DNA from: Anolis sagrei
Taxonomy: Eukaryota > Chordata > Lepidosauria > Squamata > Anolidae
NCBI RefSeq assembly: GCF_037176765.1
Contig: NC_090022.1
Location: 174,327,617 to 174,391,616 of the forward strand
DNA length: 64,000 nucleotides
Reading direction: 5' to 3'
How positions within the stretch are numbered: position 1 is the first letter of the stretch; each line of letters starts with the position of its first letter. The position numbers were made by a program, and so were the translations under genes. Positions 11,215-22,909 of the stretch are shown here, one piece after another. The notes under the pieces are model-generated. The model ran no database searches, had not been told where the DNA came from, and worked only from the letters and a program-made list of their open reading frames with translations.

Positions 11215-12402
11215 GGTAGATGCGGGGAATGCCGTGGATGTAGCGTACCTGGATTTCAGTAAGGCCTTCGACAAGGTCCCCCATGACCTCTGGCAAGGAA
11301 ACTAGTCCAATGTGGGCTAGGCAAAACTACGGTGAGGTGGATCTGTAATTGGTTAAGTGGACGAACACAGAGAGTGCTCACTAATGCTTCCTCTTCATCT
11401 TGGAAAGAAGTGACAAGTGGAGTGCCGCAGGGTTCCGTCCTGGGCCCGGTCCTGTTCAACATCTTTATTAATGACTTAGATGAAGGGCTAGAAGGCATGA
11501 TCATCAAGTTTGCAGACGACACCAAATTGGGAGGGATAGCCAATAGTCCAGAGGACAGGAGCAGGATTCAAAACGATCTTGACAGATTAGAGAGATGGGC
11601 CAAAACTAACAAAATGAAGTTCAACAGTGACAAATGCAAGATACTCCACTTTGGCAGAAAAAATGAAATGCAAAGATACAGAATGGGGGACGCCTGGCTC
11701 GAGAGCAGTATGTGTGAAAAAGATCTTGGAGTCCTCGTGGACAACAAGTTAAACATGAGCCAACAATGTGATGTGGCAGCAAAAAAAGCCAATGGGATTT
11801 TGGCCTGCATCAATAGGAGCATAGTGTCTAGATCTAAGGAAGTAATGCTACCCCTCTATTCTGCTTTAGTTAGACCACATCTGGAATATTGTGTCCAATT
11901 CTGGGCACCACAATTCAAGAGAGATATTGACAAGCTGGAATGTGTCCAGAGGAGGGCGACTAAAATGATCAAGGGTCTGGAGAACAAGCCCTATGAGGAG
12001 CGGCTTGGGGAACTGGGCATGTTTAGCCTGAAGAAGAGAAGGCTGAGAGGAGATATGATAGCCATGTATAAATATGTGAGAGGAAGCCACAGGGAGGAGG
12101 GAGCAAGCTTGTTTTCTGCTTCCTTGGAGACTAGGACGCGGAACAATGGCTTCAAACTACAAGAGAGGAGATTCCATCTGAACATTAGGAAGAACTTCCT
12201 GACTGTGAGAGCCGTTCAGCAGTGGAACTCTCTGCCCCGGAGTGTGGTGGAGGCTCCTTCTTTGGAAGCTTTTAAGCAGAGGCTGGATGGCCATCTGTCA
12301 GGGGTGATTTGAATGCAATATTCCTGCTTCTTGGCAGGGGGTTGGACTGGATGGCCCATGAGGTCTCTTCCAACTCTTTGATTCTATGATTCTATGATTC
12401 TT
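11215..12402 (+). mobile_element. CR1 LINE, 5'-truncated, long open RT frame
   Basis: The 326-codon frame at 11332-12312 encodes the second half of a CR1 reverse transcriptase. It includes GVPQGSVLGPVLFNIFINDL, the FADDTKLGG active-site box, and the C-terminal thumb and CR1-specific tail ([20 protein letters not shown]). The 3' UTR is short and ends in the typical (ATTCTATG)n octamer repeat at 12379-12402. It is the best preserved CR1 here and lacks its endonuclease and ORF1. Confidence 0.93.
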
Positions 12403-12407
12403 ACCTA

Positions 12408-13060
12408 GCCGTTGAGTAGATCAATAGGTATCGTTTTGGCGGGGAGGACATTTGTCCGCTTGTCTTCCCAAGATATTTGCAGGATTTTCCAGAGGCAGCA
12501 CTGATGGAATCGTTCCAGGAGTTGCATGTGACATCTGTAGACCAGGGGTCCTCAAAACGTTTTAAGCAGAGGGCCAGGTCACAGTCCCTCAAACTGTTGG
12601 GAGGGCCGGATTATAATTTGAAAAAAACATGAATGAATTCCTATGCACACTGCACATATCTTATTTGTAGTGCAAAAAAAAACCACTTTAAATTGTTCTT
12701 CATTTTAATTATTGTATTGTTTTTAACAAATATAAATTTATTAGTATTTCAATGGGAAGTGCGGACCTGTTTTTTTGGCTAATAAGATAGGATTGTTGTT
12801 GTGCTTTCCAGACGTTTCAGAATTAGGGTGACCCTGAGCGAGGGCCGGGTAAATGACCTTGGAGGGCCATATCCGGCCCCTGGACCTTAGTTTGAGGACC
12901 CCTGCTGTAGACTGTCCATGTCTCGCAGGCGTATAGTAGGGTTGGGAGGACAATAGCTTTATAAACAAGAACCTTGGTCTCCCTACAGATGTCCCGGTCC
13001 TCAAACACTCTCTGCTTCATTTGGAAAAATGCTGCACTCGCAGAGCTCATAAATAAAGTA
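12408..13060 (-). mobile_element. Zinc-finger LINE fragment interrupted by a hAT element
   Basis: On the minus strand, translated pieces on both sides of 12543-12904 (MKQRVFEDRDICRETKVLVY on one, KSCKYLGKTSGQMS on the other) match the LINE at 4540-5487. The fragment was one piece before the hAT insertion. Confidence 0.75.
12543..12904. mobile_element. Non-autonomous hAT element with perfect duplication
   Basis: It starts CAGGGGTCCTCAAAACG and ends AGTTTGAGGACCCCTG. CTGTAGAC flanks both sides (12535-12542 and 12905-12912). It is inserted in an older LINE. Confidence 0.88.
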
Positions 13061-13621
13061 TATTATTATTATGAGAGATGATAGGAGTGACAGTCCAATA
13101 GTTCATGAAGGATCCCTATTACCTTTGTTTTAAATTAAAAAGAGCCTGAGCCAGGCCAAGGCATTGCATTTGAGAGACAGGAGAAGTAGCCTGTAATATA
13201 GTGTCCTGCTGGACCTTGGTGAATTGCACAAACATTTCACAATGGAGAAATCCATTTCCATTTAAAATGCAACATAAGAGAATCAAGGATGTTAAATCAT
13301 GAAGTTATAGCTCCATCTGGTGTCCAAGCAGAGGACAAATGTTTAACTTCTTTTTCCTAGGAATTCATGTTCTTTTCCTGTCACCAGCCTTGGTTTACAT
13401 TGGAAGCTTTCTGTTCCATATGACATCAAGCGTTGGAAAAAATATTGACATTATAAGGCCATGAGTTTGATCCCCAAGAGTTTCAGAAGGCGGGAACACT
13501 TATGGATACTGCAATCCAGCTTGCTAAATGGCTGTTCCAAAATGCCTTCCCTAAGACTCGAACTGCTTCTACTCCAAAGCCCGGATATATTTCAGGAATC
13601 AGGAAGCACAAACAAAAGGAC
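13061..13621. other. Intergenic, no recognised feature
   Basis: A short (ATT)n sits at the left end. No gene or named repeat is recognised. Confidence 0.4.
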
Positions 13622-14345
13622 AATGGGTTGTTGTAGGTTTTTTCGGGCTATATGGCCATGGTCTAGAGGCATTCTCTCCTGACGTTTCACCTGCATCTAT
13701 GGCAAGCATCTAGAGGTAGTGAGGTCTGTTGGAACTAGGAAAAAGGGTTTATATATCTGTGGAATGGCCAGGGTGGGACAAAGGCTCCATGGCTCCAAAT
13801 GGTGAAAGTGTCATCCACATATCTGAACCATAGTGGGCTTTTTTGTTGCTGTTTCCAGGGCTTGTTTGCTGGACCACTCTCACAACCACCATGTCAGGCT
13901 ACACAGAGAAGCCATTGAAGTACACAAGCATGTGGACTATTTCAACAGAAAGGACGAAACCATGAAAATGAACAAAATCTGGCTACCAGTATTAAAAAAA
14001 TTTAAAATTACAACAGCAGAACAACCGAGAGGAAACAAACAATGACATCTAATCACGTCTCAACAAAAGTTTGCTCCAGGCACTGCCAGGTAATCAAATG
14101 CTAATCAAGGTGATCAGTTGAAACATTCACACCTAGCTCCAGCAGACAAGAGTCCTTTGTCTCACCCCGGTCATTCCACAGATATATAAACCTTTTTCCT
14201 AGTTCCAACAGACCTCACTACCTCTGAGGATGCTTGCCATAGATGCAGACGCAACATCAGGAGAGAATGCCTCTAGACAATGGCCATATAGCCCGGAAAA
14301 AACCTACAACAACCCAGTGATTCCGGCCATGAAAGCCTTCGACAA
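13622..14345 (+). mobile_element. Penelope-like element with inverted terminal arms, internally deleted
   Basis: The left arm (13622 to about 13790) is the reverse complement of the right arm (about 14155-14325). The one-sided tip (GTGATTCCGGCCATGAAAGC...) is at the right end only. The interior keeps a short piece of the 3' end of the Penelope ORF, codons matching LHREAIEVHKHVDYFNRKDE. The catalytic part is gone. Confidence 0.8.
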
Positions 14346-14396
14346 TAAAATGACTATAATGTCTGCTTCTCTGGCTTTATAATAAACTAGCCGTCC

Positions 14397-14515
14397 CCTG
14401 CCACGCGTTGCTGTGGCCCAGTCTATGTACATGTGTTTTGTGTGTGCATGTGTGTGTATATATTTGTGTATTTGTGTATATATGTGTGTTTGTGTGTATA
14501 TATGTATACCAGGCG
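14397..14515 (-). mobile_element. Helitron-like 3' end fragment with TG-rich tract
   Basis: CTAGCCGTCCCCTGCCACGC is the minus-strand Helitron 3' end. It is followed by a (TG)n/(TA)n tract as in 52380-52729, and then the similarity ends. Confidence 0.6.
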
Positions 14516-14920
14516 AGCTTGTGAGACTGGCAGGGGTGAGAGAAGGCCTCCCCAGAAGATCGGAGGGCCTGAGGTGATTCATGGAGGGAATCTTAAATCG
14601 GGCTGACAGTTTGGAATTCAGAGTTCGAAGGAGTGTGAGAATAGCCAACAAGAAGGAGGTCAGAGGCCAAATAAATGCTTTCATGTATTGCGAAAGATAT
14701 TAAACAGTGTGTTTCAAAACAAATCTTTGTCAGAGCAACTTCTCGCTCAACCAAGCAGTTTGTGCTCGTTTTCCTGTGTCCATGGTCTTGGGATTTTGTC
14801 ATGTTCTCATGGGACTTTGTTTCGTTTGTGCCATTTGTAATCCTGCTTTACAGTGCTATGTTTTATTGATCTTTGAAACATTGTTTTTTAAACTTTTCAT
14901 CTTTACTTTTTAATAAACTA

Positions 14921-15040
14921 TAAAACATCAAATCATCTGTGCGTCCCCTGGGCAACATCCTTGCAAACAGCCAATTCTCTCACACCAGAAGTGACTTGCA
15001 GTTTCTCAAGTCGCTCCTGACACGACAAAAAAAACCAAAC
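14921..15040 (+). repeat. tRNA-derived SINE, 3' part
   Basis: The text CCAATTCTCTCACACCAGAA followed by CAAGTCGCTCCTGACACGAC and an A-rich tail matches the 3' half of the SINEs at 20648-20913 and 47210-47482. Confidence 0.7.
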
Positions 15041-15284
15041 CAAAACAAAACTACAAAACTTCAGTCTGTGTGCGGTTCTGGTGATTTTAGCAAGGTGAAT
15101 AGATTCTGAGGTGCAACACACACAAGGTTACTCAATGATAAGAAGACACTCTGCATACATTCAACACACACATATAATTTTAGCCTACCTGTCGGAATCT
15201 ACATCTCAAGTCTGAAAACCATGCCCTCAAACCATGCCCTGACTGCAGAACTAAAACATACCCAAAGAAGCACAATGAGTCACT

Positions 15285-15434
15285 TTCCATTTGGGAAAGG
15301 CAATGTTTATTTTCACCAAGGGTCGACGCACTCAGGGAAGACAAAGTTGGAAAGTCTGGGCTTGACTAAAAAGGAGTTACTCCAGAAGAACAGGGAAGGC
15401 CTCACATGACCACAAGCAACACACGGACAGCTGC
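15285..15434 (-). other. FAM50A: FAM50A 3' UTR
   Basis: It runs from the stop codon to the predicted cleavage site after AATAAA at 15306. The end is approximate. Confidence 0.65.
15306..15311 (-). promoter_or_regulatory. FAM50A: Poly(A) signal of FAM50A
   Basis: AATAAA on the minus strand lies about 125 bases past the stop codon. A CA cleavage candidate and a GU-rich stretch follow, giving an mRNA end near 15285 and a very short 3' UTR. Confidence 0.75.
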
Positions 15435-15443
15435 TCACCGGAT
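15435..15443 (-). CDS. FAM50A: FAM50A exon 14, coding part (Ile-Arg-stop)
   Basis: CCCCACAG|ATC CGG TGA. The two codons finish the conserved YTIR end, and the previous exon ends with the YT codons. The 3' UTR continues to about 15285. The preceding intron is 4.2 kb. Confidence 0.9.
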   Translation of the reverse strand: MR

Positions 15444-18400
15444 CTGTGGGGAGGAGAAAAAAGGGAAGGAGTTATTCCTATTCCATTAGTCCCTAATTCC
15501 TTAGGCAACCTGGCTGAAAGTGGATTGAGATTCTCCAGATCTGTCTCAGCCCATCACACAGTTCAACCAAGTGACATTTATTCACGTTTAGGGTGACCAT
15601 GGAGCCTCAAATGGTTGGACCATTGATTTCAAAAAGTGATGTGAATGACCTTTTGGAACAACATTAATAAACACGGGAAAGGAAATGTAAAGGCCACGGA
15701 TATGCCAATTAAGGACCATAATTTTTGGGAGCAAGTAGAAGATGCCACATAGCAAGAAAACAAAACATATGTCCCAGTTGAGTCAGCAGGCAGATTTCAA
15801 GCTGCCAGTTAGATGAAGAAGGATAAGGAAAATATTAAATTCTGGTCGGGTTTCATACAAAGCCATATAGTGTATTTAAAGGAAAACGTACAAAGCCCTT
15901 GTTAGCCATCACTTCTCTCCTTTGGATATCTATAATTTCACATCATCATCATTCCTTTTTGCTGATATTTTAACCAGCTTTCATACTACATCTATCTGTG
16001 CATACAAACCAAGACGGTTTTAAGCAGTGTATTTTAATATTGTGATTTTATTTATTTATCGTGTCAGGAGCAAACCAAACAGTTGTGTTGCATTTTTTTA
16101 ACAAACAAACAAGTTTTCAAGCTTGGTAGTTGATTAAATGTCTTTTGACCAGTATCTGGCCACTTGGAGTGCCTCTGGTGTTACTACAAGAAGGTCCTCC
16201 ATTGTGCATGTGGCAGGACTCAGGTTGCATTGCAGCAGGTGGGCAGTGGTTTGCTCTTCTCCACACTCACATGTTGTGGATTCCACTTTGTAGCCCCATT
16301 TCCTAAGGTTGGCTCTGCATCTCGTGGTGCCAGAGCACAGTCTGTTCAGCGCCTTCCAAGTCGCCCAGTTTTCTGTGTGTCCAGGGGGGAGTCTCTCATT
16401 TGGTATCAGCCATTGATTGAGGTTTTGAGTTTGAGCCTGCCACTTTTGGACTCTCGCTTGCTGAGGTGTTCCAGCAAGTGTCTCTGTAGATCTTAGAAAA
16501 TTATTTCTTGATTTAAGTCACTGATGTGCTGCCTGATATCCAAACAAGGGATGAGCTAGAGATGTCACTGCCTTGGTCCTTTCACTATTGGTTCCTACTT
16601 CCTGTCAAGTGGTGCAATACCTGGTCTGCGCCCAGTGGTGCAGGGCGCAGACACCCCGTGATAATGTGGCATGTCTCATTAAGAGCCACATCCTCTGTTT
16701 TAGCGTAGTGAGATGTATTCCACACTGGGCATGTATACTCAGCAGCAGAGTAGCATAGTGCAAGGGCAGATGTCTTCACTGTGTCTGGTTGTGATCCCCA
16801 GGTTGTGCCAGTCAGCTTACATATGATATTGTTTCTAGCGCCCACTTTTTGCTTGATATTCAGGCAGTGCTTCTTGTAGGTCAGAGCACGGTCCAGAGTG
16901 ACTCCCAGGTATTTGGGTGTGCTGCAATGCTCCAGTGGGATTCCTTCCTTCAGAGCTCGGGATGAGTGTCTGTTCTTAAGGTGAAAAGCACATGTCTGTG
17001 TTTTAGATGGATTAGGGATCAGCTGGTTTTCTCTGTAATAGACAGTAAGAGCACCTAGAGCTTTAGAGAGCTTCTGTTCAACCATCTCACAGCTCCCTGC
17101 TTGAGCGGTAATGGCACAATCATCAGCATAGATGAAACTCTCTGTCCCTTCTGGCAGTGCTGGTCATTTGTGTAGATGTATTGCACCACTTGACATCCGC
17201 TGGGAAGTAGCAACCAATAGTGAATCCTCCGTTTGGGTATCAGCCAGCACGTCAACGACTTAAATCAAGAAATAGTTTTCTAAGATCTACAGAGACACTC
17301 GCTGGAACACTTCAGCAAGCAAGAGTCCAAAAGTGGCAGGCTCAAACCCAGAACCTCAATCAATGGCTGATACCAAATGAGACTCCCCCCTGGGCACACA
17401 GAAAACTGGGTGACTTGGAAGGCGCTCTGGCACCACGAGATGCAGAGCCAACCTTAAGAAATGGGGCTACAAAGTGGAATCCACAACATGCGAGTGCGGA
17501 GAAGAGCAAACTACAGAACACCTACTGCAATGCAACCTGAGCCCTGCTACATGCACAATGGAGGACCTTCTTGCGGCAACACCAGAGGCACTCCAAGTGG
17601 CCAGCTACTGGTCAAAGGGCATATAAACAACTACCAAGCTTGCAAACTTTGTGCTTTGTTTGTTTGTTTGTTTGTTTGTTTGTTTGTTAAAAAATGCAAT
17701 ACAACTGTTTGGTTTGCTCCTGACTCGATTAAAAAAATATCCTTATTATTTAGCACTTCGAAAAATATATATAAGAATCACCACTTATAGAAAAGGATGT
17801 TGGCTGCAAAAATTACAGACTGCTGAGATCTGTTAGATTTGGCAGTTCATTGTATTTTTATCACTTTCCCCCGCAAAAACTGTTGTAAGCAAACTCACAT
17901 CTTAGAAAGGTGAGATAGAAAGTGTTTTAAATAAACAACACAGAAGGCTGTCGAACCAATCTGCTATTTATAGAAGGGTGGCTCTTTTTACTCTTTTTTT
18001 TTCTTCTTCCAGGCAATTCTAACAACATAATTCAGAAGCTGCCGCACTAAATTTCCACTAGTTTTGAGTACTAGCTCATGTCACACAACCTCTCACAATG
18101 CTTTCCCATTTTGGTTATATATTTGGCAGAAACTGTCAATATCCACTTGAAGGGAAGGGGAAAGGCCCTTCTTTTCTTTGATCTAGAAAGTCGACTCTCT
18201 TCTGAATGGCAGTATTCCAAACCATGATGTAAATGACTGCAGCATAAATTAAGTCTTGTTTTTAAATCAATAAGAAATGGACCTTTCTGTCAGAAATATA
18301 TTACACAATTAGGCTTTAGTGTTATTGCATTACTACATACTGTAATTTAGAAAGTGAATATTTCACTAGAATATGAATGGGGAATCTGTCAGACTCTAAA

Positions 18401-20473
18401 TGTTCCACTGCAGCTCCTCTCATTCCCAACTCATGCTGCTTAGGCTGATGGCAAGTAAATCCAACATCATTTGGAGGGCCAGAGGTTTCCCAAACATGGA
18501 CCAGGAAATTATACTACACAAGTCCCATTAATTGTTCCCCTGCTCAAGGAGGACCCACCTCCTCCAAAGAGGTTTGTGCAGGAGAACTTCCCAGGATATA
18601 TCTTCAAAAATAGCAACCAAAAACAGTCATTCACCATCACTAGATTTCGCTTGGACTTTCCAAAGTCATCTCCTGGTGAAGGGAGTTGGACTGGGTGGCC
18701 TTAAGTATTTTCTGTTGGTCAACGGGGGTTCTGTGTGGGAAATTTGCCCCAATTCTGTCATCCGTGGGGTTCAGAATGCTCTTTGATTGTAGGTGAACTA
18801 TAAATCCCAGTAACTACAACTCCCAAATGTCAAGGTCTATTTTCCCCAAACTCCATCTGTGTTCATAATTGGGCATATGGAATATTCGTGCCAAGTTTGG
18901 TCCAGATCCATCATTGTTTGAGTCCACAGTGCTCTCTGCATGTAGGTGAACTACAACTCCAAAACTCAAGGTCAATGCCCACCAAACCCTAGTATTGTTG
19001 AAGGCTTTCATGGCCGGAATCACTGGGTTGTTGTAGGTTTTTTCGGGCTGTATGGCCATGGTCTAGAGGCATTCTCTCCTGACATTTCGCCAGCATCTAG
19101 GGCAAGCATCCTCAGAGGTAGTGAGGTCTGTTGGAACTAGGAAAAAGGGTTTCTATATCTGTGGAATGACTGGGGTGGGACAAAGGACTCTTGTTTGCTG
19201 GAGCTAGGTGTGAATGTGAATCCTGTGTGTCATGTTTGGTTCAATTCTATCATTGGTGGAGTTCAAAATGCTCTTTGATTGTAGGTAAACTATCAATCCC
19301 AGCAACTACAACTCCCAAATGACAAAATCAATTTTTTGAGTGATGGTCACTCCTTGGGTAGTAGGTGTCTTGTGGCCAAATTTGGCGGCAATTCATCCAG
19401 TAGTTTTTGAATTATGTTAATCCCATTAACGAACATTATATTTTTATTTATATAGATCTTTGTTATTGTGGTTAATTGAATCTATGTATTCAGACATCGT
19501 AGCTATTGGGAAGTTGTGTGAATATAAATTGGAGTATTAGAGCAGCTGATTTTAGACTGGCATAGTTATAAAGATCGTGCAATTGCTTGCCATGCCTTTT
19601 CCTGGAATTTCCCATTTGACTCAGTCAACTTTTCCCAGCCCAGTCAGCTCCCTTCATTCCCTACCGTATACTTGTCCCACTTCTTCTCTGGGTCATAGGG
19701 CTCCCACCGGCTTGCAGGGAAAATGTGTTTGTTCTTCTCATACCAGCTGCGAAGTACAACCTTGCCTGCATGGGACTGGAAGATTAGAAAGAAAAATCAG
19801 TGTGAAATCAGTGCTCATCCACTTCAGAAAAGAGGTGAGTGAGTGTGTGCACATGTTCAAGTTGCCTGTGAACTTTAGGTGATTCCATATATACTCCGAG
19901 GTTTGTTGTGCCAGTTCCTTCCTCTGCACCATTTAGTATTTGTTGGCAGCCCTCCACCCAAGTAATAGCCAAGCTTGACCCTGTTTAGGTTCCAAGATCA
20001 AATGGGATTTGGTGCTTTTAGAGTATTTAGGTAGAAGAACAGGAAAGAGAGCAGCCAATTTTCCCCAAATTACATTGGATTTGCCCATAAAAGGAGGAAG
20101 GGGAGGGGTAGAACCGACTACCTGAATTTAAGAGTGGAGTGACATTGGCACTACTTTTTTTGTTTCATATAGAGTTCATTCAGGAAGTAGGCCGACAGAG
20201 TCTAGGGCAGTGGTTCTCAACCTTTGGGTCCCCAGATGTTTTGGCCTTCAACTCCCAGAAATCCTAACAGCTGGTTAATTGGCTGGGATTTCTGGGAGTT
20301 GTAGGCCAAAATACCTGGGGACCCACAGATTGAGAACCACTGATCTAGGGCGTTAAATGAGGTCCAATCACCTTCCTCTTACCTCATCTTTTTCCACCGT
20401 AGCATCACTCAAAAGCCGAACATCATCATGGACGTCAAAATTGAACAGCGGCCCTGGATTAAAGAGAATGCAC

Positions 20474-20516
<43 letters not shown>

Positions 20517-22870
20517 CTTTATTTTTATACCCCCGCCAACCATCTCCACTAGGGGACTCAGGGCGGCTTACAAGGGACACGCCCAAGATTACAATTAAAA
20601 CACACATGTAAAACACTTTAACCAATTAAAACATCAGATTTATATATTTTTTTGTCGTGTCCGGAGCGACCTGAGAAACTGCAAGTCGCTTCTGGTGTGA
20701 GAGAATTGGCCGTCTGCAAGGACGTTGCCCAGGGGACGCCCGGATGATTTGATGTTTTATCATCCTTGTGGGAGGCTTCTCTCAAGTCCCCACATGAGGA
20801 GCTGGAGCTGATAGAGGGAGCTCATCCGCCTCTCCCCAGATTCGAACCTGTGACCTGTTGGTCTTCAGTCCTGCCAGCACAGGGGTTTTACCCACTGCGC
20901 CACCAGGGGCTCCATAAAACATCGATAAAAACAAATAACAGCACAATTGAAAGCAATATAAAAACAATACGGCTGAAAGAAACATAGCTGAGGTATAGAT
21001 GCAACGAGTGCAATACATTTTTACAGAAGCACAGGGATGTGCAACAGTACAGTAAATTGGGCAGGAAATACTGTCATAACACATGTTGAGGTAGACGTAT
21101 GCCAGTGTAAAGTGCGGAACTTCAAGTAGGGACAAGAAAGTTACTGGTGAGCTGCATAGTCAAAAGCTCACCGGAACATCCAGGTTTTTAGTTGACTACG
21201 AAAGGTGGGACCCTGTCTGATCTCCCTAGGTAGGGAGTTCCAGAGCCGGGGGCCACCACCGAGAAGGCTCTCTCTCCCTCGTCCCCATCAACCGTACATA
21301 TGACGGCGGGGGGAGAGAGGGCAATGCCTCCCTAGAAGATCTCAAGGTACACACTGGTTCATAGGGGAGGATGCGATCGCGAAGTGAAGCAGTTCCCACC
21401 CCACAAACTGAACCTTTCTCCTCAAATATACTGCACTGTGATACTCCACAGTGCAATCTATATACCTTCCCCACCCATCCTTGTACTCACTGACACTGCT
21501 TGTCTCCAATCTAGTACTCCTGACTGCATTCAGTTACAGTCAGGGTCGGCTCAACCATTACGCAAAGTAAGCACTTGCAGTATAGTTGATTTTGCCCAGG
21601 GGCGCTCTTGAGGTGCTCTTGGGGGAAAATAGACCTTGACATATGCATGTTGTAGTTACTGGGATGTATAGTTCACCTGCAATCAAAGGGCATTCTGAAC
21701 TCCACCAATGATGGAATTGAACCAAATATGGCACACAGTACTCCCACGACGAACAGAAAATATATATCACTGATTTGGGGGGGGGGGGGGACCAAAATAC
21801 TGTTTGCTTACCATTGAAAATTACCTAGGGCCGCCTCTGGTTACAGTCCTTCACCAGACATAGTGCTGAGAAATTATGGAAATTGTAGTCCAAAGTCCCT
21901 AGTGGGCACCAGTTTGGACAAGGCTACACTACAGCCTTCAGTTCTTCTCATACAGAGTCCCTGAAATGGGCATCCCCCTGTTTCTTCTCTTTCTATATCC
22001 CTTTTGCCTGTTTCCACAATTGCTGCAGCCCTTTATCCATCCCCATGCTCTACCCCTATCATCTCAAACCCTCCAGAAAGGAAGGACTCCAAACAGACAG
22101 GAAGAGACTTACCGCTTTTCCCTCGAGCCTTGGTAACAATGAAGTCATAGAAGCTGTGATGCTAGAAGGACAGAAAGACGCGAGTTCATGGAAGGTATCT
22201 TACCCAAGTATTCCCCAGTCTAGACTGAGGAATCCAGTCAGTGGATTCACCCCATTTGTAGCAGATGGCAAATGCCATAAGATGGCAAATGCCATAAGAG
22301 GTGCAGAGTGAAGAACAATGTTTCTCTTGGGTAGAAAATCCTAACAAATTTCAGCCTACATTTACTCATAAGGTCTTCTTCAGGGAACTATACAAAATTG
22401 TGAGAGAATAAAATGTAGACATAGAATATCGTATTTGTACCGTATATACGCGAATATAAGCCGACCCAAATATAAGCCGAGGCACCTAATTTTACCATAA
22501 AAAAACTGGGAAAACGTATTGACTCGAGTATAAGCCGAGGGTGGGAAATGCAGCAGCTACTGGTCAATTCATAGATACCAACACAATTACATTAAGTGAG
22601 GCATCAGTAAATTAAATGTTTTTGAATATTTACATAGAATTGTAGTATAATATAAGACTGTCCAACTCTGATTAAACCATTATTCTCACCTTCTTCAATG
22701 TAAATGTGCTTATGTATCCTTCCAATAATAGAGTAAAATAATAAATGCAATAATAACAATTATAGAGTAAAACAATAAATGTAATAACAACAATAATAAA
22801 GTAAAATAATAAATGTAATAATAATAATAGAGTAAAATGATAAATATAGTAATAATAGAGTAAAATAAAT

Positions 22871-22909
<39 letters not shown>

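Noticed and set aside
20648-20913. tRNA-like A and B boxes
   Set aside because: They belong to a SINE inserted in L2, with no intact cloverleaf or anticodon arm; the same holds for 47210-47482 and 23090-23416.
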